Below, piece by piece: positions 17,566 through 25,852 of a stretch of DNA of 64,000 nucleotides. The stretch comes from JBBQZU01 sp041749535 (GTDB lineage: Bacteria > Bacteroidota > Bacteroidia > Flavobacteriales_D > Cryomorphaceae), in contig JBGTBE010000066.1 in assembly GCA_041749535.1 (NCBI GenBank), positions 1 through 64,000 of the forward strand, read 5' to 3'. Each line of letters begins with the position of its first letter. The first letter of the stretch is position 1. Below the pieces are notes generated by a model. The model did no database searches. It saw only the letters and a program-made list of their open reading frames with translations, and was not told the DNA's origin. Position numbers and translations under genes: made by a program.

Positions 17566-18939
17566 ATGCATAAAGAAGCCGCGATAAGACAACCGCTGAT
17601 ACTGGGAGACAAGAACTACCATGATATTACAGTGGATGTAATTTCTCCTATAGAAAACAAAGCTCCAAAAGCCTGGTATCTGCTTATCACGATTACCGGT
17701 TTGATTAGCTTGTGGGGCTTGGGATGTATAGTATATCTCATCTCTACTGGTATTGGTGTGTGGGGATTGAATAAAACAGTTGGTTGGGCATGGGACATCA
17801 CCAACTTTGTGTGGTGGGTAGGTATTGGCCACGCCGGTACGTTGATCTCTGCAGTGTTGCTACTGTTCCGTCAAAAGTGGAGAATGGCCATCAACCGCTC
17901 TGCGGAGGCGATGACCATATTCGCGGTAATGATGGCTGCCCTCTTTCCAGGGATACACATGGGCCGCATTTGGGTGGCATATTGGGTACTTCCACTTCCC
18001 AACACTTTCGGTTCACTTTGGGTGAACTTTAACTCACCGCTGCTTTGGGACGTTTTCGCAATCAGCACCTACTTTAGCGTATCTCTTGTGTTTTGGTACA
18101 TAGGCTTGATACCTGACTTTGCAACCATTCGCGACCGAATGACCAATCCGCTCACCAAAAAGATTTATGGACTGCTCAGCTTTGGCTGGTCCGGAAGGGC
18201 AAAGAATTGGACGAGGTTTGAAGAAGTCTCCCTTGTTTTAGCAGGTTTGGCAACTCCACTGGTTTTCTCTGTACACTCCATTGTATCAATGGACTTTGCC
18301 ACGAGCGTAATTCCAGGATGGCACACTACAATTTTCCCTCCTTATTTTGTATCAGGAGCAGTATTTTCTGGTTTCGCCATGGTGCTTACCCTATTGCTTA
18401 TTATGCGCAAGGTGATGAAACTTGAAAATTATATCACCATCAAGCATGTGGAGTACATGAATATTGTAATTATCGTCACTGGTTCCATTGTGGGGGTCGC
18501 TTATCTCACTGAGCTCTTTATTTCCTGGTACAGCGGCGTGGAGTATGAATCATACGCCTTTATCAATCGCTTCAGCGGACCGTACTTGTGGGCCTATTGG
18601 AGTATGATGATATGCAACGTAATTAGCCCTCAGCTTTTCTGGTTCAAGAAGATAAGAACAAACCTCACGGCTACCTTTATACTATCTATCGTAGTGAATA
18701 TTGGAATGTGGTTCGAGCGGTTCGTTATCATCGTGACCTCACTACACCGTGACTATGTACCTTCAAGCTGGTCCATGTTCTATCCTACATGGGTTGACAT
18801 AGGAATATTCCTTGGGACGATAGGTATATTTTTCACCTTGTTCCTACTCTTTGCAAGATTCTTCCCAGTACTTGCACTCAATGAATTGAAAACCATCCTG
18901 AAAGTATCAGGTGAGAAATATAAAAAAGAAGATCACTGA
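17566..18939 (+). CDS. actC: Alternative complex III membrane subunit C (NrfD-like)
   Basis: This 457-residue integral membrane protein has about ten hydrophobic helices and belongs to the NrfD/polysulfide reductase C family. It is thought to form the quinol-binding site facing ActB. Recognisable stretches are NFVWWVGIGHAGTLISA (near residue 85), FPGIHMGRIWVAYW and SIVSMDFATSVIPGWHTTIFPPYF. The stop codon TGA overlaps the ATG of actD (ATGGC preceded by TG at 18937-18941), so the two are translationally coupled. Confidence 0.95.
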   Translation: MHKEAAIRQPLILGDKNYHDITVDVISPIENKAPKAWYLLITITGLISLWGLGCIVYLISTGIGVWGLNKTVGWAWDITNFVWWVGIGHAGTLISAVLLLFRQKWRMAINRSAEAMTIFAVMMAALFPGIHMGRIWVAYWVLPLPNTFGSLWVNFNSPLLWDVFAISTYFSVSLVFWYIGLIPDFATIRDRMTNPLTKKIYGLLSFGWSGRAKNWTRFEEVSLVLAGLATPLVFSVHSIVSMDFATSVIPGWHTTIFPPYFVSGAVFSGFAMVLTLLLIMRKVMKLENYITIKHVEYMNIVIIVTGSIVGVAYLTELFISWYSGVEYESYAFINRFSGPYLWAYWSMMICNVISPQLFWFKKIRTNLTATFILSIVVNIGMWFERFVIIVTSLHRDYVPSSWSMFYPTWVDIGIFLGTIGIFFTLFLLFARFFPVLALNELKTILKVSGEKYKKEDH

Positions 18940-19496
18940 TGGCCAAAGCGACACATATGACTAAGGTGGTACATGCCATGTTCGACGATGACCACCGTCT
19001 GCTAGAAGCTGCAAAGGTACTGGTAGCAAAAGGGTTTCAGATTAAAGATGTGTACTCACCATTCCCTATTCACGGGCTCGATCCCGTAATTGGCGTGAAG
19101 AGAACCCGCATGGGAATTGTATCCTTTATGTTTGGGACCATGGGTCTTAGCCTTGCACTTCTGGGAATGTGGTATTTCATGATATATGACTGGCCAATGA
19201 ACATCGGTGGCAAACCGAGTTTTTCATTGCTTCAGAATTTGCCTTCATTCATTCCAGTTACTTTCGAGTTCACAGTTCTTTGCGCAGCGCACGGGATGGC
19301 AATTACTTACTTGTTGCGCAATGGTACCCTCCCGGGGATGCCAGCTGTGAATCCTGACCCGCGCACTACAGACGATAAGTTCGTCATGGAGATTACCGAT
19401 GCTGAGAATCCGGGAATGCAATCTGCTGAGCTAAGCGAGATGCTGAAATCTGTAGGTGCGATAGAAATTAATGAAAAGCAACTGAGCAAGTTATGA
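18939..19496 (+). CDS. actD: Alternative complex III subunit D (DUF3341)
   Basis: 185 residues. An N-terminal soluble domain (MFDDDHRLLEAAKVLVAKGF, SPFPIHGLDPVIGVKRTRMG) is typical of DUF3341. Two transmembrane helices follow (about 60-84 and 98-125) and a short C-terminal tail. ActD packs beside ActC in the complex; no cofactor is bound. It starts within the actC stop and ends overlapping actE by 4 bases. Confidence 0.93.
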   Translation: MAKATHMTKVVHAMFDDDHRLLEAAKVLVAKGFQIKDVYSPFPIHGLDPVIGVKRTRMGIVSFMFGTMGLSLALLGMWYFMIYDWPMNIGGKPSFSLLQNLPSFIPVTFEFTVLCAAHGMAITYLLRNGTLPGMPAVNPDPRTTDDKFVMEITDAENPGMQSAELSEMLKSVGAIEINEKQLSKL

Positions 19497-20098
19497 AGAT
19501 ACAATCGAATTTATTTGCAGTTAGGCTTGTCATAGCAGGAGTTGCTCTTACTGCTATGTCAGGATGCATCAAAAATTCTCAAAGTCCTGGCTATGAGTAT
19601 ACTCCTGACATGTATAGAAGCCCAGCCGTTGAAGCATATGTGGATTATGGTGAAGTGAAGGACACGCTCGATTTGGAAAAGATGAACTCCATTTCTGCAC
19701 GAAAGCCAGTAGCCGGAACCATTGCATATACGGACAATGCATTGAACGATATGCCTTACACCATTCCAAATACACAAGAAGGTTACGAACTATCCGCTAC
19801 AATGATTGCCACACCTCTCATTGAAACTGAAGAGGTGATTGCGAAAGGAAAATTGATCTATGAGAACTTTTGTGTTCAATGCCATGGCAAGGAAGGTGCA
19901 GGCAATGGTCTAGTAGTGGAGAAGGGCGGTCATCCTGCGCCTGGCGCCTACAACGGAGCACTCAAAGAATTGCCGGAAGGAAAGATGTTTCACACGCTTA
20001 CATATGGAAAGGGAGTAATGGGTTCACACGCATCTCAACTTACCAAAGAAGAAAGGTGGCAGGTAATCTCGTACGTAAAGGTTCTTCAGAAGAAATAA
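19493..20098 (+). CDS. actE: Alternative complex III cytochrome c lipoprotein subunit E
   Basis: 201 residues. It has a lipoprotein signal with lipobox MSGC (cysteine near residue 24) and one class I cytochrome c domain, with CVQCH at residues 127-131 and a candidate axial methionine in YGKGVMGSHASQL. As a monohaem subunit it probably hands electrons from the complex to the CuA site of the oxidase encoded just downstream. The start ATG overlaps the end of actD. Confidence 0.93.
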   Translation: MKIQSNLFAVRLVIAGVALTAMSGCIKNSQSPGYEYTPDMYRSPAVEAYVDYGEVKDTLDLEKMNSISARKPVAGTIAYTDNALNDMPYTIPNTQEGYELSATMIATPLIETEEVIAKGKLIYENFCVQCHGKEGAGNGLVVEKGGHPAPGAYNGALKELPEGKMFHTLTYGKGVMGSHASQLTKEERWQVISYVKVLQKK

Positions 20099-20162
20099 AA
20101 ACCCTATACAAACGATATAGCATCACTATACAAACGAACTAACAAAACTTAAAGCACTGAAG

Positions 20163-21446
20163 ATGAACTTCGTTTTCTCAAATAGAGCCAAACTGATAAC
20201 TTATGTACTCATTGCAATAGGTATCATCTCGGTAGTGGCAGGATTCATAACTGACCACAGCGACCACCACGGTAGATTTTGGTCAAACATTATGATCAAT
20301 GGCTTTTATTTCCTTGCCATTTCGCTCGGTGCACTCTTCTTTTACGCCCTCCATTTTGCAACAGAAACGGCTTGGGCGGTAATGCTCAGAAGGGTTATAG
20401 AAAGCATTTTCTCTTTTATACCATGGGCTTCTGCAGCATTGGTTATCGTTTTTCTGGCATCTACATTTCATCTGAATCATATATACCATTGGATGGATGA
20501 GGGTACAGTTTCAGAGTATGTCGCTGAAGCTACTGTTGGCACTGAACACCCTCAGTATTTTAAAACCAAGGCTGAGGCAGATGAAGCAGGCGTAGCTGTG
20601 ACATTGAACGATGCCAGTTACGATGTACTCATTGCCAATAAATCTTCTTATTTGAACACCCCTTTCTTTTGGGTGCGCACGCTCGTGTACCTCGCTACTT
20701 TTATTTTCTTTGCCCGCTGGTTCAGAAAACGTTCACTTGCCGAAGATGAGATTGGAGGCACAGAACTCCATTTCAAAGGCTATCGCCGCGGTGCCGTCTA
20801 TTTGGTGCTCTTTGCTGTTTTTTCTTCCACCCTTTCATGGGATTGGCTGATGTCTATTGACACCCACTGGTTCAGCACCCTCTATGGTTGGTATGTGTTC
20901 TCAGGAATGTGGGTGGCAGCAATGAATATTATTTCAATACTTACCCTTTTCCTTATCTCCAAGGGTTACCTAAAGGATTTAAACTCCAGCCACATTCACG
21001 ATGTGGGCAAGTGGGTGTTCGCACTGAGTTTCCTGTGGTCATACCTTTGGTTCTCACAGTTTATGCTCATTTGGTATTCCAATATTCCTGAAGAAGTAAC
21101 TTATTTCATTACCAGGATAGAGCATTACAAAGTTCCCTTCTTTGGCATGTTCATCATCAACTTTATGGCGCCTATGGTTGTTCTCATGTCGAGAGACGCG
21201 AAGAGAAACCCCAAGTTCCTGATTACCATCGGTACCATTATTTTCTTGGGTCATTACGTTGACACATACATGCTGATTACCCCTGGCGTACTTTTTGAAC
21301 ATTGGCACTTTGGCCTTATCGAGATTGGTATTCTACTTGGATTTACAGGATTGTTTATAAACAGGGTGTTTGCAGCACTTGCCAAGGCTCCTCTTACACC
21401 AAAGAACTCACCTTTCCTAGAGGAGAGTTTGCACCACAGCATTTAA
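20163..21446 (+). CDS. actF: Alternative complex III membrane subunit F
   Basis: This 427-residue protein has about ten transmembrane helices, a second NrfD-like subunit paired with ActC. Conserved-looking parts are the HFATETAWAVMLRR helix near residue 65, FHLNHIYHWMDEG, LSWDWLMSIDTHWFSTLYGWY and SFLWSYLWFSQFMLIWYSNIPEE. The 64-base gap after actE is the longest inside the operon, but no terminator is seen there. Confidence 0.93.
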   Translation: MNFVFSNRAKLITYVLIAIGIISVVAGFITDHSDHHGRFWSNIMINGFYFLAISLGALFFYALHFATETAWAVMLRRVIESIFSFIPWASAALVIVFLASTFHLNHIYHWMDEGTVSEYVAEATVGTEHPQYFKTKAEADEAGVAVTLNDASYDVLIANKSSYLNTPFFWVRTLVYLATFIFFARWFRKRSLAEDEIGGTELHFKGYRRGAVYLVLFAVFSSTLSWDWLMSIDTHWFSTLYGWYVFSGMWVAAMNIISILTLFLISKGYLKDLNSSHIHDVGKWVFALSFLWSYLWFSQFMLIWYSNIPEEVTYFITRIEHYKVPFFGMFIINFMAPMVVLMSRDAKRNPKFLITIGTIIFLGHYVDTYMLITPGVLFEHWHFGLIEIGILLGFTGLFINRVFAALAKAPLTPKNSPFLEESLHHSI

Positions 21447-21472
21447 TGAACTTTTAGAACAGACAAAATATC

Positions 21473-22723
21473 ATGGAGAAGTTGTTATTGATACTGGTTA
21501 TTGTTCTTGCCATTGTTGGCTTAGCCCAACTGGCCAAGGTTTACCAGATTACTTCAGAACTGAACAAGAAGCGAGAAGAGGACATTTCACCGACTGCCAC
21601 GAGGGTGAATGCCAACTTGCTATTGATTTTCATGATCGCAATGTTTGCATTTTTTATCTGGGAGCTGGTGGCTTATTGGGACATATTATTGCCCGAACCA
21701 GCCTCAGAACACGGTGTTAAGACGGACCGTTTGTTCAATATAAACTGGCTAATACTCATCCCTGCATTTTTTATCGTGAATTTCCTGCTGTTCTATTTCT
21801 CTTGGAAGTATGCCTACGATGCAAAAAGGAAAGCTCTTTTTCTATCTCATAACAACACCCTTGAGTTGGTATGGACCATCATTCCATCTATCGTATTGGT
21901 CTTCATTATTGTTTACGGACTCATCACGTGGAATAAAATTATGGGAGATCCTGCAGAAGATGCAATTTCCATCGAGCTTTACAGCAAACAATTTGACTGG
22001 ACAGCGCGTTATGGCGGTGTAGATGACGCTTTGGGTGAATCCAGCTTTACCATGATAACCGGAGAGAATCCACTCGGACTGATTACCGTCGAAGGTGTGC
22101 AAGCCAAGATTGAAGAATTGAATGCTGAGATTGCTCAAATGGAAAAGTCAATTGCTGAAGAAGTATTGCCTGATAGCAGAGTGAAGGAATTGAAGGAGAA
22201 AATTGGAATGCGTACAAGGCAGAGATCCAGTGTGATGAATTTCATAGAGAGCAACCGCGACTTCGGTACTGCGAAGGATGACATTATAGTGAAAGGTGAA
22301 TTTTATATTCCGAAAGGCAGAGAAGTCAATTTTCAGATTAAATCTCGTGATGTGATCCACAGCGCATACATGCCCCACTTCAGGGCGCAGATGAACGCTG
22401 TACCAGGCATGACCACCCAGTTCAAATTTGTGCCAACAATTACCACCGCCGAAATGCGGGCCAAACTCAATGATCCGGATTTTAACTATGTTCTAATGTG
22501 CAACAAAGTATGTGGCGCATCCCACTACAACATGCAGATGGTAATTGTAGTAGAAACCGAAGAAAAGTACCAGCAGTGGCTGGCCCAGCAAAAAACCTTT
22601 GTGGAGGTACCTGCGGAGAATGCTCCAGCAGACACTATTGTAGCTCCTGTGGATACTACAATGGTACCAAGTGAAGCTGAAGTAAATGATGAAGAAAGCA
22701 AAGTTGCTGTAAATAACCTGTAA
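21473..22723 (+). CDS. coxB: Cytochrome c oxidase subunit II with CuA site
   Basis: 416 residues. The CuA motif CNKVCGASHYNMQ has its ligands at C343, C347, H351 and M354, with the partner histidine in VIHSAYMPHFRAQM. Four hydrophobic segments are seen (about 3-23, 49-69, 92-113, 131-153), twice the usual number; an extra N-terminal pair is, to my knowledge, typical of Bacteroidota. A charged stretch at about 203-255 looks like a coiled-coil insert inside the cupredoxin domain. The C-terminal tail is acidic and proline/alanine-rich. It receives electrons from ActE or a soluble cytochrome. Confidence 0.95.
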   Translation: MEKLLLILVIVLAIVGLAQLAKVYQITSELNKKREEDISPTATRVNANLLLIFMIAMFAFFIWELVAYWDILLPEPASEHGVKTDRLFNINWLILIPAFFIVNFLLFYFSWKYAYDAKRKALFLSHNNTLELVWTIIPSIVLVFIIVYGLITWNKIMGDPAEDAISIELYSKQFDWTARYGGVDDALGESSFTMITGENPLGLITVEGVQAKIEELNAEIAQMEKSIAEEVLPDSRVKELKEKIGMRTRQRSSVMNFIESNRDFGTAKDDIIVKGEFYIPKGREVNFQIKSRDVIHSAYMPHFRAQMNAVPGMTTQFKFVPTITTAEMRAKLNDPDFNYVLMCNKVCGASHYNMQMVIVVETEEKYQQWLAQQKTFVEVPAENAPADTIVAPVDTTMVPSEAEVNDEESKVAVNNL

Positions 22724-22735
22724 AAAGTAAGTACA

Positions 22736-24523
22736 ATGGGAGCTACAAGTCACGCTCATACTGCAGAGCACGTACACCACCACCATGAGGAGAGCTTCGT
22801 TTCGAAGTATATTTTCTCTCAAGATCATAAGATGATCAGCAAGCAGTTTCTTGTTACGGCTATTTTTATGGCTGTTGTAGCCATGATGCTTTCAGTCTTC
22901 TTTAGGCTTCAGCTCGCATGGCCAGGTGAAAGTTTTGGAATTCTGAATTTTTTCCTGGGTGATACTTGGGCACCAGATGGTGTTCTTGACAGAAATATGT
23001 ACCTCTCACTTGTTACTATTCACGGTACCATCATGGTGTTCTTCGTGCTTACAGGTGGTCTGAGTGGTACCTTTAGCAACCTGCTTATTCCGCTGCAGAT
23101 TGGTGCACGCGACATGGCGTCCGGTTTCTTGAATATGCTGTCGTATTGGTTTTTCTTTATTTCCACCATTATCATGCTCGCGTCTCTTTTTGTGGAAACG
23201 GGAGCTGCCGGTGGCGGTTGGACAGTTTATCCACCTTTGAGCGCACTTCCTCAGGCCATGCCTTCTTCTGGGCTCGGTATGACCTTGTGGTTGGTCAGTA
23301 TGGCAATTTTTGTGGCCTCATCACTCCTCGGAAGTCTTAATTACATAGTAACCATACTGAATCTCCGTACCAAAGGAATGAAGATGACGAGATTGCCGCT
23401 TACGATATGGGCATTCTTTGTAACGGCAGTTCTTGGGGTTCTCTCATTTCCGGTATTGTTTGCTGCTGTTTTACTGTTGATTATGGACCGGTCCATGGGC
23501 ACCAGTTTTTACCTGAGCGATATATACATCGGAGGCGAAGCACTTGATCCAGTAGGAGGGAGTCCGGTTCTTTACGAACACCTTTTCTGGTTTCTTGGGC
23601 ACCCTGAAGTATATATAGTACTGCTCCCGGCGCTCGGAATTACATCAGAGATCATTGCAACCAATTCAAGAAAACCAATTTTCGGTTACCGGGCCATGAT
23701 TGGTTCCATACTGGCAATTGGCTTCCTTTCATTCATTGTTTGGGGCCACCATATGTTTATGTCTGGAATGAATCCTTTCCTCGGTTCTGTTTTCGTATTT
23801 ACAACCTTGCTCATTGCCATTCCATCTGCTGTAAAAGCATTCAACTATATAACCACATTATGGAAAGGGAACCTCGTGCTTACTCCAGCCATGCTGTTTT
23901 CCATTGGATTGGTCTCCACTTTTGTAACAGGAGGTCTTACTGGAATTATCCTTGCAGATTCCGCCTTGGATATCAATGTTCACGATACCTACTTCGTTGT
24001 AGCCCACTTCCACGTAGTAATGGGCCTGTCTGCTATATTTGGAATGTTCGCAGGGGTTTATCACTGGTTTCCAAAGATGTTCGGTAGAATGATGAACACC
24101 AAATTGGGTTATGTGCACTTCTGGCTAACAATCGTAGGCGGATATGGAGTCTTCTTCCCTATGCACTTTGTGGGTATGGCAGGAGCGCCCAGGCGCTACT
24201 ATGAGTATACAGAGTATCCTATGTTTGATGGTTTGGTAGACTTGAATATCCTCATCACTTATTTCGCCATTATGGCGGCTTTTGCGCAGGCTATTTTCAT
24301 CATCAATTTTTTCTGGAGCGCATATAGAGGTCAGAAAGCAGTTCAGAATCCTTGGAAGTCAAATACACTTGAGTGGACTACACCTGTAGAACATATGCAT
24401 GGCAACTGGCCCGGCGCCATTCCTGAAGTACATCGTTGGCCTTATGATTACTCTAAGCCAGGCAAAGAGAATGATTATGTGCCGCAGAATGTGCCCTTGG
24501 AAGTTGGAGAAGAAGACCATTAA
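22736..24523 (+). CDS. coxA: Cytochrome c oxidase subunit I
   Basis: This 595-residue haem-copper oxidase catalytic subunit has about 12 helices. The active-site motifs are present: WFLGHPEVYIVLLPALGIT (CuB histidine and cross-linked tyrosine), WGHHMFMSGMNP (two more CuB ligands) and DTYFVVAHFHVVMG (haem a and a3 ligands). The GHPEVY tyrosine places it in the type A oxidases, which pump protons. It ends the operon; subunit III is not encoded between it and the terminator. Confidence 0.97.
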   Translation: MGATSHAHTAEHVHHHHEESFVSKYIFSQDHKMISKQFLVTAIFMAVVAMMLSVFFRLQLAWPGESFGILNFFLGDTWAPDGVLDRNMYLSLVTIHGTIMVFFVLTGGLSGTFSNLLIPLQIGARDMASGFLNMLSYWFFFISTIIMLASLFVETGAAGGGWTVYPPLSALPQAMPSSGLGMTLWLVSMAIFVASSLLGSLNYIVTILNLRTKGMKMTRLPLTIWAFFVTAVLGVLSFPVLFAAVLLLIMDRSMGTSFYLSDIYIGGEALDPVGGSPVLYEHLFWFLGHPEVYIVLLPALGITSEIIATNSRKPIFGYRAMIGSILAIGFLSFIVWGHHMFMSGMNPFLGSVFVFTTLLIAIPSAVKAFNYITTLWKGNLVLTPAMLFSIGLVSTFVTGGLTGIILADSALDINVHDTYFVVAHFHVVMGLSAIFGMFAGVYHWFPKMFGRMMNTKLGYVHFWLTIVGGYGVFFPMHFVGMAGAPRRYYEYTEYPMFDGLVDLNILITYFAIMAAFAQAIFIINFFWSAYRGQKAVQNPWKSNTLEWTTPVEHMHGNWPGAIPEVHRWPYDYSKPGKENDYVPQNVPLEVGEEDH

Positions 24524-24543
24524 GAAACTGGAGTTTTGTTTAA

Positions 24544-24577
24544 AAGGGCCTGTGTAAAAACGGGCCCTTCTTGTTTC
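24544..24577 (+). terminator. Intrinsic terminator of the act-cox operon
   Basis: A 7-base stem AAGGGCC (24544-24550) pairs with GGCCCTT (24563-24569; one base of slippage is possible) and is followed by CTTGTTTC. It lies 20 bases after the coxA stop, and the ruvB promoter begins within its tail. Confidence 0.75.
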
Positions 24578-24604
24578 AACTAACCCTATACTTACATACC
24601 TTTG
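24574..24604 (+). promoter_or_regulatory. ruvB promoter, predicted leaderless
   Basis: TTTC (24574-24577), exactly 19 bases, then TACCTTTG (24597-24604): a strong match to the Bacteroidota consensus. The ATG at 24611 follows the -7 box by six bases, so the mRNA should start at or next to the start codon. Confidence 0.65.
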
Positions 24605-24610
24605 GGTGCA

Positions 24611-25630
24611 ATGGACAGTGATTTTGATATTAGAGACCAATCATCTTTTTCTGAGGCCGATATTGATAGGGTTCTGAGACCAAGGACCTTCGAAGATTTT
24701 GCCGGTCAGGACAAAGTCCTGGATAATTTGCGTGTATTCGTTACGGCAGCGAGAAACCGAGGTGAGTCCTTGGACCATGTGCTACTTCATGGCCCTCCAG
24801 GTTTGGGTAAAACCACATTGGCGCATATTATTTCTCAAGAACTTGGCGTAGGCTTCAGGGTCACATCAGGACCAGTGCTCGATAAGCCAGGCGACCTTGC
24901 TGGTCTACTCACAAATCTCGAGGAGAATGACGTATTGTTTATTGACGAAATTCACCGTCTTTCACCCGTGGTGGAGGAGTACCTCTACTCTGCGATGGAA
25001 GATTATAAAATCGACTTATTAATTGACACCGGGGCAAATGCCCGATCTGTTGAGATAAGCTTGAATCCTTTTACACTTGTGGGCGCTACCACGCGTTCGG
25101 GTTTGCTTACATCTCCGCTCAGGGCTAGGTTTGGGATAAATTCAAGGTTGCAATACTATACAGCCGATGTGCTTGCCAACATTGTGAAACGCAGCGCTTC
25201 AATTCTGAACATCCCAGTTGAAAATAAAGCCGCTTACGAAATAGCACGTCGGTCTAGAGGTACGCCCAGAATTGCCAATGCCCTTCTCAGAAGGGTGCGT
25301 GACTTTGCCCAAGTAAAAGGCTCTGGAGTAATTGATATGGAAATTGCCCATATGTCCTTGGAAGCGCTTGATGTAGATACACACGGACTCGATGAAATGG
25401 ACAATAAGATATTGGCTACCATCATTGACAAATTTCGCGGTGGCCCTGTGGGCCTTACCACCATTGCCACAGCAGTAGGCGAAGACTCTGGTACCATCGA
25501 AGAGGTGTATGAACCTTTCCTCATTCAGGAGGGCTTCATCATGCGCACTCCACGCGGTAGGCAAGTTACAGAGTTGGCATATAAGCACCTCGGGCGGACA
25601 CCTAATATAGAGCAAGGCCAGCTATTTTAA
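24611..25630 (+). CDS. ruvB: Holliday junction branch migration helicase RuvB
   Basis: This 339-residue AAA+ ATPase drives branch migration of Holliday junctions with RuvA and RuvC. Walker A is GPPGLGKTTL, Walker B LFIDEIHRL, sensor 1 VGATTRSGLL, and the arginine-finger region is PLRARFGI. A C-terminal winged helix follows (GPVGLTTIATAVGEDSGTIEEVYEPFLIQ). I start at the ATG at 24611, not the TTG nine bases upstream, because that TTG is part of the promoter -7 box. Its partner ruvA is 23 kb away beside sprA. Confidence 0.97.
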   Translation: MDSDFDIRDQSSFSEADIDRVLRPRTFEDFAGQDKVLDNLRVFVTAARNRGESLDHVLLHGPPGLGKTTLAHIISQELGVGFRVTSGPVLDKPGDLAGLLTNLEENDVLFIDEIHRLSPVVEEYLYSAMEDYKIDLLIDTGANARSVEISLNPFTLVGATTRSGLLTSPLRARFGINSRLQYYTADVLANIVKRSASILNIPVENKAAYEIARRSRGTPRIANALLRRVRDFAQVKGSGVIDMEIAHMSLEALDVDTHGLDEMDNKILATIIDKFRGGPVGLTTIATAVGEDSGTIEEVYEPFLIQEGFIMRTPRGRQVTELAYKHLGRTPNIEQGQLF

Positions 25631-25793
25631 TGTGCTCTGTCGGGCATTATACAGAATCTAAAGCTTTCGGCAAGTCAATGCCAAAACTTATTCTACTACT
25701 TTGGATCATGTGCTGATAAATACCCGCCTATAGGCATTAGTTTCTTTTCAACAGAAAGGATTGAGAGAAGTACTTTCCACAAGGTTTACACCA

Positions 25794-25823
25794 TTGTATG
25801 TCATCCCTTTTTGGCTAATTTAG
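25794..25823 (+). promoter_or_regulatory. Promoter of the glgE operon
   Basis: TTG (25794-25796), 19 bases, then TAATTTAG (25816-25823) resembles the Bacteroidota promoter with one mismatch in the -7 box. It lies 29 bases before the glgE start. The remaining 160 bases back to ruvB show no gene, tRNA or strong hairpin. Confidence 0.5.
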
Positions 25824-25852
25824 CCCACTAAAGTGTATTTAGTACAATTACT

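Noticed and set aside
16999..17832. 277-codon open frame on the minus strand opposite actB and actC
   Set aside because: It spans two confident genes and their junction, with Cys/His-rich nonsense composition created by the opposite-strand iron-sulfur codons.
25631..25852. Possible RNA gene or riboswitch in the gap between ruvB and glgE
   Set aside because: I looked for tRNA arms and long paired stems and found only a short palindrome (GCCTATAGGC); the promoter explains the end of the gap.
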